From Owenia fusiformis (Eukaryota > Annelida > Polychaeta > Sabellida > Oweniidae): a DNA stretch of 64,000 bases. Positions within the stretch are counted from its first letter, which is position 1, and the number at the start of each line of letters is the position of its first letter. Under the pieces are notes generated by a model that saw nothing but the letters and a program-made list of their open reading frames with translations, searched no databases and was not told the origin of the DNA. The stretch lies in contig CAIIXF020000011.1 of assembly GCA_903813345.2 (NCBI GenBank), forward strand, positions 25,472,166-25,536,165, in the 5' to 3' direction. The translations under genes and the position numbers were made by a program. Positions 39,501 to 47,250 of this stretch are shown here, in pieces.

Positions 39501-42500
39501 CCGTAGACGATCTTCAACCTATTGGGATGCCTTTTGAGTTTGATAAAGACTACAAACCTGCGGTAGGTCTGTTCCATTCTGATTTATCAGAGCTCCTTTA
39601 TGTTATGCTTGAGAGGGTCTGTCTATTCCAAGGGAAAGTACAGGCTGTGGATACCACGATGGGTCTATACCATCGACAGAAGAGTTAAAGGGGACCACCA
39701 CCATGGTCACATGATCAGTCGTGTGGAGGAAAGCTCCCAGTTGAAATAAAAGCACTGACCTCCTTTGGTTTATGTGAAAAGTAGCTAATACCCTCATGTA
39801 TTGGTCAGTTTGTGTGTCACACGACTAATCCACACCATATGCTTCATTCAACATATTTTATGCTATTAAGCTGCATATAAAAACACTACTTTGCAGTAAA
39901 AACGAACTACTGGATGAACTAAGGTTAGGGTAATTAAATTAGTTGTTTCTCATTCTTGCCCGCGTGTGGCCCAATCCCCCCTCCACCTTTTTTCTGCCAT
40001 TTCTGAGAAAAAACACAGTACCTCGCGCGCATCCATGGCGTGTGAAACACTTTATTTACTTTTTATGGATCAGGATAATTGACAATATCGTGGTACTGAT
40101 ATATGATCAAATATACCAGTAAAGTAGGCTAAATTTAACATATAAATTCAACATAAACTCAGTTTATTTCCTTCAAAATTAGTTATTTGTTTTAACAGTT
40201 ATTTTAAAGAAAACAATCATCCCGTCCCTCATCAGCATTTTAGATAGACAAAAAAGGTAATATAAAAACCGTCATTCCCGTATCAATTTTGAAAATTAGA
40301 AGAAAGAGAAACAACTAATTTAATTACCCTGGCCTAACACAAAATACAAAGCCACTAGCTAGCTCATACAGTATACTTACCCCTTGCAAATTGTAATTTA
40401 TTGAATTCACAGTAAACCTATCAATTTAAAAAAACAAAGAATATTGTTCTCATGGATCTATTATTCATGTTAAACTAACTATGAAAATATAAATATGAAA
40501 TAATATGTTAGCTTGAAGTCATATATAAGATGAAAATATATGTTCATGCATTTGCATTTTTCCATAAAGGAATATACTCACTTATATTCCCATGTAAGTA
40601 AATACAGGTGCAATATATAATTTATATGTATATCTATGTCAATGCATTCTATACATGCGCGTATAATATCGTGATACATTTGAACAAGATGGTTCTGGAA
40701 AGAAATGAGCGTGGCAGATTTGCTAAAAAGCCACATACACCACAAAAGCAAGACCACTTTGAAAGGAAGTTCATTATTCTCAAGGGTACACTTCAAGTGA
40801 AAGCTACATTGCTACAGGGTGGCCTATCATTCTGAGACAAATGTATTATCCAACGATTGTGATTTTCGAAGCTAAAATATGATATCTTGAGCAGATGGAA
40901 ATACATTCCCATGAGATATGTATATATAGTCAAAAGTGATAACTATTATTGAGTGTAATGAAACGTATCCTTCGCTAACTGGTTTTGTTTGAGATAATTA
41001 TCATGAAATATTTTTTAATTAATTTTTATGTGTGTCATTGATCCTAATCCACCCTGTAGTCTGGTGTTTGTAGAGCATTGCACCTCGTACAACTTATTCT
41101 CACAAATATCAAACCTCATTTACTAATTAATTTTTTGTCTGAATATGAAGAGTCCAAGCATTGCTTTTTTATGTTGACTGTATAGCTATATTTAGCCTTG
41201 ATATCCATGATTTTTTAAAACAAAATCTCACCGTTAGATTTCGAGCTATTCATGTTTACTCATTTTTCTAATTGAAAATCAATGCAAATCTCATTTTTTC
41301 AAAGGAAAAAATTGAAATTCTAAGACGGTGAAAAATCATTAAAAAATACACAGATTCAGAATCCGGCAAGCATTTTCCCCTATTCCTCTCCGTTAAGAAG
41401 TTTTGTAAGGTGTTGGATCCCTTTAAACTGTGCAAATCGAGACTAGCCTGTTTGCACCATTCTGATTTATTTGTTTATGTAACTTAATGCTTGAGAGAGA
41501 CTCAGTCTTTGTATTCCGAGGGACCGTAAAGGTTGTGGAACCCACAATGTGTTTGCACGAATGGTATTCAAACGGGTCGAGATAAAACATACGTTTCATA
41601 TGTCTCTGTTCTATGGCACAACTCGGTATCTACCAGGTCGTTCAATAAGTTCCCGGAAAAACGCTCTCATTCTATTAGTTTATAATATCTTTCATTGAAA
41701 TTTTCACAGTATGTGTGCAATTTATTTTCAAATCATTGTATTAAATTAATTTGAAAATGTCTAACTAGTTTTTAAGTTATTCAACATCATGTGACGTCAC
41801 AAAAGGGTATGCGGGGCACTGTTTAGTATTACGGTTTGGATCATTAAATCTAAACGTTTTAGTCACATTTTACGATATATTTAACACCCTTTGATGTCTT
41901 TGTATGCTTGTTAGATTATATGTTCACATAATCCTCCACTACATTAAATGCTCAAAATATGAACCATCGTGTTGAATACATAGCCTCTGTCTCTGAACCC
42001 ATTGCTTGTATTGGTCACGGAACCCAGCTGGAAACTTCTCCTTTAGTGCATTCTGAACACCTGCTTTAAGATCATCAACTGAGCCAAAGCGAATCCCCCT
42101 CAGAGCTTCCTTCAGTCTGTTGACAACAGAATAAATTTAAAATTGTGTAATTTTAACGTCAAAATAGTGCCCCGCATACCCTTTTATGACGTCACGTTAC
42201 CAAGGATAAGTAAATAAATATGAAATATTGTATACAAATATTACTATACATAAATTCTAAATATATTTTACACATACTGTGAAAATTTCAATAAAAAATA
42301 CTACAAACTAACAAAATGAGAGCCTTTTTCCGGGAACTTATTGAACGACCTGGTAATTTGTAAAAACGTCATTGTAGATTGCAACATGGCCGACACCATC
42401 GGGAAATTGGACAGAGACAAAGGCGAAGACATTCTGTGAAGATTACATCATGAAGACAAAAGCAACTGAGAACTGCGAGAAAGGACTATCCTCCAAATAT

Positions 42501-45500
42501 ACAGAAGAAGTGAACACTTGTATGCTAGATATACAGGTAATGTTCATTGTTTTTTGACTCTTATTAAATGTAATTTTATGTTTGATGTAGAAACATTTGA
42601 CACAGTAAATGAATAGCCAATTGAAGAATTGTGTGGATGCAATATGCTTCTTATCTAAGGTGTCTGATGGCACAGATTGGGCAGACTCCTCGCTTGAGTC
42701 CGTAAAGGAACAGTGTCAATCCGAGATCACGAAGTTTGATCTTACACCCGACGCCCCGAAAGCATCAACAATGCCGGGAAGTGATAAAGTAACAGTAGCC
42801 GACATTGAGAAGAATTTGTGTTTGAATGACTGTAATGGAAAGGAGAGAGGCACTTGCGTTGAAGGTTTGAATTTCGCATCTTTGTTTTGAATCATGTTTA
42901 CGCTTGTATAGCATATTAAGACTTGACAGAATGTCTTCCTTGTGTCATACCATGATAAAATGGCCCACAGAACAAATTATAACACTACTTAACCCTATAG
43001 AGAGAGGGGTCGCAATTTCATATGCCATATCCACAACGTTCGCATTGGTCACACAAGTACCACCCCACCCATACTTTTTATAGGTACATGTCAATGTCTC
43101 GGTAGCTACGGTGGTAGTGACTGCTCTCTGAGTAAAAAGGACGTACCAACTGTGACTGGAATACCCCAAGATGGTCTTTGTAACCAACGTGCTAGCAACT
43201 GTAACTCTGTTGTTATCCAGGGTGATAATTTTGTAGACTCTAAAGACCTGAAATGTTTCTTAGAAGAAGTTGAAGTAAGTACAAATCACAAGTATGAATA
43301 ATTATCCAGTAACGACATCTTTTAATTGAGAAATTAAAATTCGAATTCAAACATTTTCAAGCCTCAAATAATGCTATCAAACTTAAATTTCCGTTTATCA
43401 AACCTATGAATGGGGAGAATCACATCCTGGGAATCACATTGACCGTCCTTGTTGCATTGATTTTAGATTGATATAGACAACGTTTATGCGACCGGGAGGA
43501 AGAACTACCCAGAGGCCACGTTTATCAGCCAAGAGCAGGTAGTATGTCCCCTTCCCACAGATACCCGTAGCTACCTGGTTAACGTTGCCAATGACGGAAA
43601 GACGTGGAGTAGCAACAGGGTGCTTCACATCGCCTTTGATCCTCTTTGTTTCGGTTGCATGATCGACCCTGGACAAGGCACTGCAGTGTGCATGAGGAGG
43701 GTACGTGCTATTTCATTTTCAGAAGAGTTTTCAAATACTAAGCGTAACTTTAAATCATATTCACTCTCTCTGAGTTTTTCTTAACGTGATTGATTAACGA
43801 TTTGAGACACTTGAACTTGAAAATATTTCAAAACAATGACCAAAGGAAAAAACATGCTTACCAATGAAAACACGCACAAAGAAGTATGGAACATAGTGTC
43901 AAATGACCCCTCGTCTAAAACCACAAGGCATCATGAGATCGATCCAAGAGCAAACAAGGCATTAACATGACAAAATGTCACCACCTAGTTGCTCACAATA
44001 TTATGAGTTCAAACTTAAGTCAGATTTGAATTTCTGAGAACTTGTAAAGTCAAATTTGAACTGAAAAGATGTAGATGATTTTGAAAAAAAATTTGGTCAA
44101 TTTGAAGCAAGTTGAAAACAGACCTTTTTGACCTTTTTTGACCTTGAGAAGGTCATTAAAGGTCAAATGTCAAATCTAAAGACAGATTTGAATTTCTGAG
44201 ATATGTAGATGATTTTGAAAAAAAAAATTAGTCAATTTGAAGCAAGTTGAAAAAAGACATTTTTGACCTTTTTTTGACCTTGAGAAGGTCATTGAAGGTC
44301 AAATGTCAAATCTAGAGTCAAATCTAAAGTCATATTTGAATTTCTGAGAACATGTAGATGATTTTGAAAAAAAATTTAGTCAATTTGAAGCAAGATGAAA
44401 AAATACCTTTTTGACCTTTTTTGACATTGAGAAGGTCATTGAAGGTCAAATGTCAAATCTAAAGTCAGATTTGAATTTCTGAGAACATGTAGATGATTTT
44501 GAAAAAAAAATTTAGTCAATTTGAAGCAAGTTGAAAAAAGACCTTTTTGACCTTTTTTGACTTTGAGAAGGTCATTGAAGGTCAAATGTCAAATCTTAAG
44601 TCAAATCTAAAGTCAGATTTGAATTTCTGAGAACACGTAGATGATTTTGAAAAAAAAATTAGTCAATTTGAAGCAAGTTGAAAACAGACCTTTTTGACCT
44701 TTTTTGACCTTGAGAAGGTCATTGAAGGTCAAATGTCAAATCTAAAGTCAGATTTGAATTTCTGAGAACATGTAGATGATTTTGAAAAAAAAAATTAGTC
44801 AATTTGAAGCAAGTTGAAAAAAGACCTTTTTGACCTTTTTTGACCTTGAGAAGGTCATTGAAGGTCAAATGTCAAATTTTAAGTCATACATGAATTTCTG
44901 AGAACATGTAGATGATTTTGAAAAAAAATTTAGTCAATTTGAAGCAAGATGAAAAAATACCTTTTTGACCTTTTTTGACATTGAGAAGATCATTGAAGGT
45001 CAAATGTCAAATCTAAAGTCAGATTTGAATTTCTGAGAACATGTAGATGATTTTGAAAAAAAAATTTAGTCAATTTGAAGCAAGTTGAAAAAAGACCCTT
45101 TTGACCTTTTTTGACTTTGAGATGGTCATTGAAGGTCAAATGTCAAATCTTAAGTCAAATCTAAAGTCAGATTTGAATTTCTGAGAACACGTAGATGATT
45201 TTGAAACAAAATTTTAGTCAATCTGAAGCAAGTTGATAACAGACCTTTTTTGACCTTGAGAAGGTCATTGAAGGTCAAATGTCAAATCTTAAGTCAGATT
45301 TGAATTTCTGAGAACACGTAGATGATTTTGAAAAAAAAATTTAGTCAATTTGAAGCAAGTTGAAAACAGACCTTTTTGACCTTTTTTGACCTTGAGAAGG
45401 TCATTGAAGGTCAAATGTCAAATCTAAAGTCAGATTTGAAGGTCAAATGGCAAATCTAAAGTCAGATTTTCTGAGTCAGAATTTCTGAGAACATGTAGAT

Positions 45501-47250
45501 GATTTGGAAAAAAAATTTAGTCAATGTGAAGCAAGTTGAAAAAAGACCTTTTTGACCTTGAGAAGGTCATTGAAGGTCAAATGTCAAATCTAAAGTCAGA
45601 TTTGAACTTCTGAGAACATGTAGATGATTTAGAAAAAAATTGAAGTCAGTCTAAACAGTATTTGTTAAGTTATAGGAAGTTGTAAGAAATTGTTACAGAC
45701 GCCGGACGCCAACCGCCGGACGCCGGACGCCAACCACCAACCGCCGGACGCCAACCACCAACCGCCGTCGCAAAAAAACGGAGACCATAACAATATGTCA
45801 CCACTTTTGGTGGTGACATAAAAACCATGACACATTTCAGTCATACTAAACTAAAGACATTCACGACGTAGATTTAAGATTGAAAATAATTTGAAGTTAT
45901 AATTCACTGAAATCTAAAACAAGTATTGAACTATCATTGAGAATCAAGTCATCTTTGCTATAATTTGCTTGCAGAACGACAATACAACCTGTATAATCGA
46001 AGAGCGTTGCTATGGAGACAACGAGACTAATGCTGATGACAGTTGCCTGAGATGTGATCCTGGATTATCTGACAAATGGACCAAGAGTCAATGTAATTAG
46101 TAGTATACATTTTCAAGGCGTCCTTAATTTCAACTTAACCCCAACATGTCTACGATTAGGATTCAGTTCTGAATCTGTTTTCCCTGCCTTCTTTCCACAT
46201 TTCCTGACTTTTGTTTATCCATGCCTTTTTATTTAAAAGGTATGTAACCAGGGGCGGATCCAGGATTTTGTGTTAGGGGGGGGGGGGGGGGCGTGTGATG
46301 ATAACTGAGCGAATTAAAAAAAAGATTCAAATTTTGTAAAAAGCAATGAGGCAAAACACGAATTTTCCGACTTTTTAGGGGGGAGGGGGGCGTGCGCCCC
46401 CCACGCCCCCGTCTAGATCAACAGGTGGTAACCATGCATGTGTGAATTATTGAGTATGCAGTCTGCCTTATGACTTGAACACAGGCTCTCTAAAAACCCA
46501 TAACATGTCTCTTATATTAACCACGCACTAATCATAACTTCATAAGTCATCTGTCGATTTTGCAACTTAAAAATCATTTATAGTTGATAGTTGTCCGCAA
46601 TCGCATATACCACTACTGTATGAAGGCATACATGTAGTTGCCAACTTTAAAAGGTATATTCAACTTTACATTCTAGCTAAGGAATGCATTGGCAAGAAAC
46701 TCTCACAAAACAACACAGTGGGAATAGTTGTGGGCACTGTTGTCCCTGTGGTAGTCATCATCATCATAGTTGTCATCATTCTCGTCTGCTGCTGCAAGAA
46801 AAACAAAAGGTAAAAGGCCAACGGCTGAGAGAAAAATATCCATAAAAAGATAGTGAGAATAATATTGACACATTAATCAACACTTTTAAATTGATCTAAA
46901 ATCAATGTTGAAAATGAGCCGATGGGTTTCAAAGATAAACGCCTTTAGAAGTCACTTATGCTCATTCTGCGTCTAGCAATAGAAGATGGGCTGAAGACAG
47001 TAAAAATAAATTTGTTTTTCATGTATGTTGCAGTAAGACAGCCAATGCGCAATCAGATGTACAATTGTCTTCAAAGGTAGCGCATAACAACAACGCATAC
47101 CAGACAGGACCAGGAGAAAAATCAGACATGCAACCAACAGCGCCACCTGTTGTGTCACGTGACATAGCGGGGAGGCATCACTACTATCCGCCATCAAAAC
47201 AATCCACCGAGCTAGAACCAACATACCTTGAACTGAGCACAAAGAAATAA
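18486..47250 (+). CDS. VWDE-like: VWDE-like type I membrane protein with F5/8C domain (22 exons)
   Basis: Exons: 18486-18564, 24099-24212, 24373-24581, 25273-25393, 32004-32273, 32743-32963, 33408-33503, 33772-34170, 36122-36198, 37221-37284, 37423-37761, 38011-38113, 38587-38704, 39045-39193, 39417-39562, 42378-42536, 42627-42864, 43084-43274, 43467-43700, 45975-46092, 46677-46809, 47034-47250. All introns are GT..AG and phases match, giving 1264 residues. Order: signal peptide (1-26), F5/8C (27-174), TTTTRKP stalk (175-264), VWDE-type pre-domain (265-503), vWD (~512-740), Cys-rich linker with a RGKR site (~810), EGF-like (~955-975), IPT-like (~980-1095), transmembrane helix (~1162-1185), ~80-residue tail. 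The core follows vertebrate VWDE (vWD then EGF), but I recall no F5/8C domain or membrane anchor there. Probable role: cell-surface adhesion or recognition. Small exons may be missed in introns 1 and 4, and the exon 17 acceptor is the weakest junction. Confidence 0.85.
19020..19215 (-). mobile_element. copy of a GGATCCGCCAGT-ended short transposon family
   Basis: The segment ends CCCCCCCCCGGATCCGCCAG and contains GGGCC and AAGGCC runs interspersed with A-rich stretches. The reverse complement closely matches the right half of 53398-53600 (ACTGGCGGATC, then GGGCCCAGAAAAAA). It is therefore the same family, probably a hAT-type non-autonomous element. The left edge is approximate and no target duplication was identified. 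Confidence 0.55.
20050..20108 (+). repeat. duplicate of the intron 3/exon 4 acceptor region
   Basis: The run containing TACTCCATCAAAA and ending CATATTTTTCAGGTGTACC matches 25229-25280, the end of intron 3 and the first codons of exon 4. The similarity stops a few bases past the AG, so it does not provide a second exon 4. It is either a partial duplication or a short dispersed repeat that also supplied the exon 4 acceptor. Confidence 0.55.
21376..23039. mobile_element. 1664-bp non-autonomous DNA transposon with ~50-bp inverted termini
   Basis: The left end starts CACGGGGGATAAGCAAAACG and continues to about 21427. Its near-perfect reverse complement ends at 23039. Both sides are flanked by ATAAT (21371-21375 and 23040-23044), a 5-bp target duplication. 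No transposase-like frame is present. Inner segments repeat GACTGCG-type words. It lies wholly inside intron 1 of the VWDE-like gene. Confidence 0.8.
23958..24011 (+). mobile_element. terminal relic of the CACTGGTGATCC foldback family
   Basis: CACTGGTGATTCACTCGATT followed by a GTTACC/GGTAAC hairpin and ACAAAATGTTG matches the terminus of the intact element at 36549-37084 with several substitutions. No opposite end is visible nearby, so it is a decayed, truncated copy. Confidence 0.6.
24099..25393 (+). CDS. exons 2-4: F5/8 type C (discoidin) domain
   Basis: Exons 24099-24212, 24373-24581 and 25273-25393 encode a complete discoidin domain. It starts C-F-K-ALGM..IP..WISASS, the usual N-terminal signature. 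The middle has WCPASGK, then VQVSFPQPVRITGVYVDGF and the FTIRVND strand. It closes with AIQIVP..YRGRPCMKLEVYGC. The first and last cysteines would pair across the domain. Discoidin domains bind lipids, glycans or protein partners through loops at one end; the ligand cannot be read from the sequence. Exon borders are phase 1, 1, 0 and 1, so the block can be inserted as a phase 1-1 module. Confidence 0.9.
25021..25218 (+). repeat. pentanucleotide microsatellite (TATTG)n in intron 3
   Basis: TATTG is repeated almost without interruption, with TGCAT variants, over about 200 bp just before exon 4. Its long open frames in several registers are an effect of the 5-bp period and have no coding meaning. 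Confidence 0.95.
25763..25905 (+). CDS. possible alternative 3'-terminal exon after the F5/8C domain
   Basis: A good acceptor (pyrimidine-rich tract then CATTGCAG) at 25761-25762 opens a frame that joins exon 4 in the correct phase (phase 1). It encodes about 47 polar, protein-like residues (RGYNVDWNDLKDEDIAKI in the middle) and then TAG at 25903-25905. No good donor follows. If used, it would give a short secreted protein of signal peptide plus discoidin domain without stalk or membrane anchor. It may equally be a chance frame. I recognise no domain in it. Confidence 0.25.
26009..26155. mobile_element. 147-bp mariner-type MITE
   Basis: The termini CAAGGTGTCCCGAAAGTATG and its reverse complement are each flanked by TA (26007-26008 and 26156-26157), the target duplication of Tc1/mariner elements. 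Both arms carry C- or G-runs (GCCCCCCCCC against GCGGGGGC) and CCTAGGCA. It lies in intron 4. Confidence 0.8.
26846..31321. mobile_element. 4.5-kb non-autonomous element nested in the palindromic transposon
   Basis: It is flanked by TATAATAG at 26838-26845 and 31322-31329. The uninterrupted copy at 62566-63163 has this 8-mer once (62597-62604), giving a natural empty site. Its ends read GACTGTAAGCCATTCTG and, on the other strand, GACTACGGCCCACTCTG. If the G belongs to the terminus, the duplication is 7 bp. Long subterminal inverted arms follow (26881-26937 against 31240-31293; 27478-27571 against 31067-31170), with about 470 bp of extra sequence in the left arm. No transposase is encoded. Confidence 0.8.
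28440..30110. repeat. inner foldback with repeated GGGCAGATATA hairpins
   Basis: The left arm (about 28440-28990) and the right arm (about 29900-30110) are inverted copies. Shared landmarks are the CCCATACTTGG block, CATCAGCGGGCAGATATAG, and ATTCCAATA.TCTGAACCTCAT with its complement. GGGCAGATATA and TATCTGCCC recur several times and would form nested hairpins. This could be a third insertion layer or the structured centre of the 4.5-kb element. Confidence 0.6.
32004..32273 (+). CDS. exon 5: Thr-rich mucin-like stalk
   Basis: A single 270-nt exon encodes about ten tandem TTTTRKP-like heptads (21-nt units) between KTWVTP and VKLPSRCT. Runs of Thr next to Pro are classic O-glycosylation substrates. 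The regularly spaced Arg/Lys pairs make the stalk strongly basic unless heavily glycosylated. It would hold the discoidin domain away from the membrane-proximal core. The 21-nt units are nearly identical, so length polymorphism is likely. The antisense frame of Val-rich repeats is a shadow. Both splice phases are 1, so the exon can be skipped in frame. Confidence 0.85.
32743..34170 (+). CDS. exons 6-8: VWDE-type region before the vWD domain
   Basis: Exons 32743-32963, 33408-33503 and 33772-34170. Exon 6 has an Ig-like pattern (YLTCTLDLTD..., then VTWYHNGMEV). Exon 7 supplies the paired cysteines (FTCSTSGRFVERTC). Exon 8 is a long beta-rich segment with FFCKSAYEIEKCTL and GWNGRPEDAFCG, ending in VRVEKIKQIS. 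Vertebrate VWDE also has extracellular sequence of this kind just before its vWD domain. Six or more cysteines suit secretory folding. Function beyond structural support is unknown. Phases join as 0 throughout. Confidence 0.8.
34370..34520. repeat. hairpin-rich repeat fragment with GGGATATA/TATCCC words
   Basis: GGGATATACACCCTATATTT, GGGATTTATCCCT and AAGGGAAATATA-type complements alternate over 150 bp. The style resembles the short hairpins within 28440-30110, though sequence identity is low. It lies in intron 8. Edges are approximate. Confidence 0.4.
34815..36051. mobile_element. 1237-bp MITE with AAGGCCCGGTCACACCGC termini
   Basis: An 18-bp perfect terminal inverted repeat bounds a segment whose right half is full of AGCGTT and GCGGTG words and is richer in G+C than the surrounding introns. 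Open frames in it (for example around 35460-35750) are by-products of those words. No clear target duplication is visible. It lies in intron 8, ending 70 bp before exon 9. Confidence 0.75.
36122..39193 (+). CDS. exons 9-14: von Willebrand factor type D domain
   Basis: Exons 36122-36198, 37221-37284, 37423-37761, 38011-38113, 38587-38704 and 39045-39193. The vWD signature is clear: C-R-SVNDPHLTSFDGK, then VGEFYIYRHKSLPFQIHGFY, ASCNCGVGIKSGDDVIML, VHLPTGLYLTVTVSG and the GLCGFYDGNQRNDLMMPDGS calcium-loop segment. NNAWRVP..DSIF follows, as in VWDE proteins. The exon 14 cysteine cluster (YCNCIR...CGQRF...TCD) corresponds to the C8-like linker of VWDE. Intervening introns carry foldback elements but no frame disruption. 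Two junctions have less typical donors (GTATTC after exon 11 and GTGTGA after exon 13). Confidence 0.9.
36549..37084. mobile_element. 536-bp near-perfect foldback MITE
   Basis: Nearly the whole element is an inverted repeat. The ends are CACTGGTGATCCACTCGATT and its complement, with an inner ACCAAAACGA.TCGTTTTGGT hairpin near each end. A spacer of roughly 40 bp separates the arms (near 36800-36840). AGCTA flanks both sides (36544-36548 and 37085-37089), a 5-bp duplication. A decayed end of the same family lies at 23958-24011. It is inside intron 9. Confidence 0.85.
38189..38322. mobile_element. ~134-bp MITE with GGCGGTCGTAGCTT arms
   Basis: The outer words AAAGCCTCAGTCACAT and the complement of ATGTGACGGAGGCATA bracket inner arms TTAGGCGGTCGTAGCTT and AAGCTACGACCGCCTT. 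It is a short palindromic element in intron 12. Exact ends and duplication are uncertain. Confidence 0.6.
39417..42864 (+). CDS. exons 15-17: RGKR linker and Cys-rich region leading to the EGF module
   Basis: Exons 39417-39562, 42378-42536 and 42627-42864. Exon 15 holds PKRGKRQATVDD, a furin-type R-X-K-R site that could cleave the chain between the vWD and EGF parts. Exon 16 begins ATWPTPSGNWTETKAKTFC, the W-P-T-P-SG motif seen after the vWD domain in VWDE proteins. Exon 17 continues with DWADSSLESVKEQC and ends in the first EGF cysteines (C-NDC-...-GTCVEG). The exon 17 acceptor at 42625-42626 (TTGAAG) has a poor pyrimidine tract; it was chosen because it alone restores phase 0. An upstream TAG at 42615-42616 is out of phase. 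Confidence 0.75.
39923..40334. mobile_element. 412-bp Harbinger-like MITE
   Basis: Left end GGTTAGGGTAATTAAATTAG and right end the complement of GGCCAGGGTAATTAAATTAG, each continuing as GTTGTTTCTC. TAA flanks both sides (39920-39922, 40335-40337), a 3-bp duplication as in PIF/Harbinger elements. It lies in intron 15 and has no coding capacity. Confidence 0.7.
41633..42353 (-). mobile_element. 721-bp deletion derivative of a mariner/IS630-type transposon
   Basis: The termini CCAGGTCGTTCAATAAGTTC and its complement are flanked by TA (41631-41632, 42354-42355). Subterminal words (GGGTATGCGGGGCACT against AGTGCCCCGCATACCC, and TTTTCACAGTATGTGT) are also inverted. A fragment of the transposase C-terminus remains on the minus strand, so this is an internally deleted autonomous element rather than an unrelated MITE. 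It ends 24 bp before exon 16, in intron 15. Confidence 0.85.
41939..42121 (-). pseudogene. mariner-type transposase, C-terminal fragment
   Basis: About 60 residues remain before a TAG stop. They include RLKEALRGIRFGSVDDLKAG, a WVQRQRLCI segment and a final DGSYFEHLM. The W..R...C(I/V)...G.YFE ending is typical of mariner/Tc1 transposases. The DNA-binding region and the DDE/D catalytic core are missing, so it is inactive. The sequence is cut at its 5' side by the internal deletion. Confidence 0.8.
43084..43700 (+). CDS. exons 18-19: EGF-like module completion and IPT/TIG-like domain
   Basis: Exons 43084-43274 and 43467-43700. The EGF-like fold spans the exon 17/18 junction (C-NDC-...-GTCVEGTCQCLGSYGGSDC), with the six-cysteine spacing of tenascin-type EGF repeats. 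It is followed by PTVTGIPQDGLCNQRASNC, SVVIQGDNFVDSKDLKC and, in exon 19, YLVNVANDGKTWSSN. That is an IPT/TIG-like beta-sandwich (G-DNF, C, V.V.NDG) as found after the EGF in VWDE proteins. Exon 19 ends with a C-F-GCM...C cluster. Vertebrate VWDE carries further EGF repeats here; this protein has only one visible. Confidence 0.8.
44000..45655 (+). repeat. 136-147-bp minisatellite with paired AGGTCA half-sites (11 copies)
   Basis: Each monomer has TTTTTTGACCTTGAGAAGG, then TCATTGAAGGTCAAATGTC, a GAATTTCTGAGAACATGTAG block and an A-run. The AGGTCA(TTGA)AGGTCA core starts at about 44150, 44286, 44433, 44569, 44716, 44852, 44988, 45123, 45262, 45398 and 45564; the first, seventh and eighth are altered. 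Spacing is mostly 136 or 147 bp. It lies in intron 19. Confidence 0.9.
45700..45775 (+). repeat. GC-rich CGCCGGACGCCAACC tandem tract
   Basis: Short units CGCCGGACGCCAAC and CACCAAC are repeated directly after the minisatellite. A small hairpin GTCACCAC..GTGGTGAC follows at about 45799-45820. GTCACCACC also precedes the minisatellite at about 43978, so the whole block may be one insertion. Confidence 0.7.
45975..47250 (+). CDS. exons 20-22: Cys-rich juxtamembrane segment, transmembrane helix, cytoplasmic tail
   Basis: Exons 45975-46092, 46677-46809 and 47034-47250. Exon 20 is a small cysteine-rich segment (RCYGDNE..., SCLRCDPG). Exon 21 has an N-glycosylation sequon (NNT) and one helix, VGIVVGTVVPVVVIIIIVVI, continuing ILV, then CCCKKNKR as membrane-edge cysteines (possible palmitoylation) and stop-transfer basic residues. 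Exon 22 is the tail of about 72 residues, rich in N, P and Y. It contains NNAY, PTAPPVV, HHYYPP and a C-terminal PTYLELSTKK. YLEL is a YxxL motif suitable for endocytic or SH2 binding, but lacks the -2 residue of a canonical ITIM. The stop is TAA at 47248-47250. Confidence 0.85.
46249..46425. mobile_element. hAT-type MITE (CAGGGGCGGATCC terminus)
   Basis: It starts CAGGGGCGGATCCAGGATTT followed by a G-run of 16-18, and its far side has a C-rich complement (CGCCCCCCACGCCCCC) decaying into TCTAGATC. The CAGGG start is typical of hAT elements. The right end is degenerate and the target duplication unclear. It lies in intron 20. Confidence 0.55.

Noticed and set aside
44000-45775. CRISPR-like array
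   Set aside because: The repeats are long, contiguous and imperfect without unique spacers, in eukaryotic intron sequence; it is a minisatellite.
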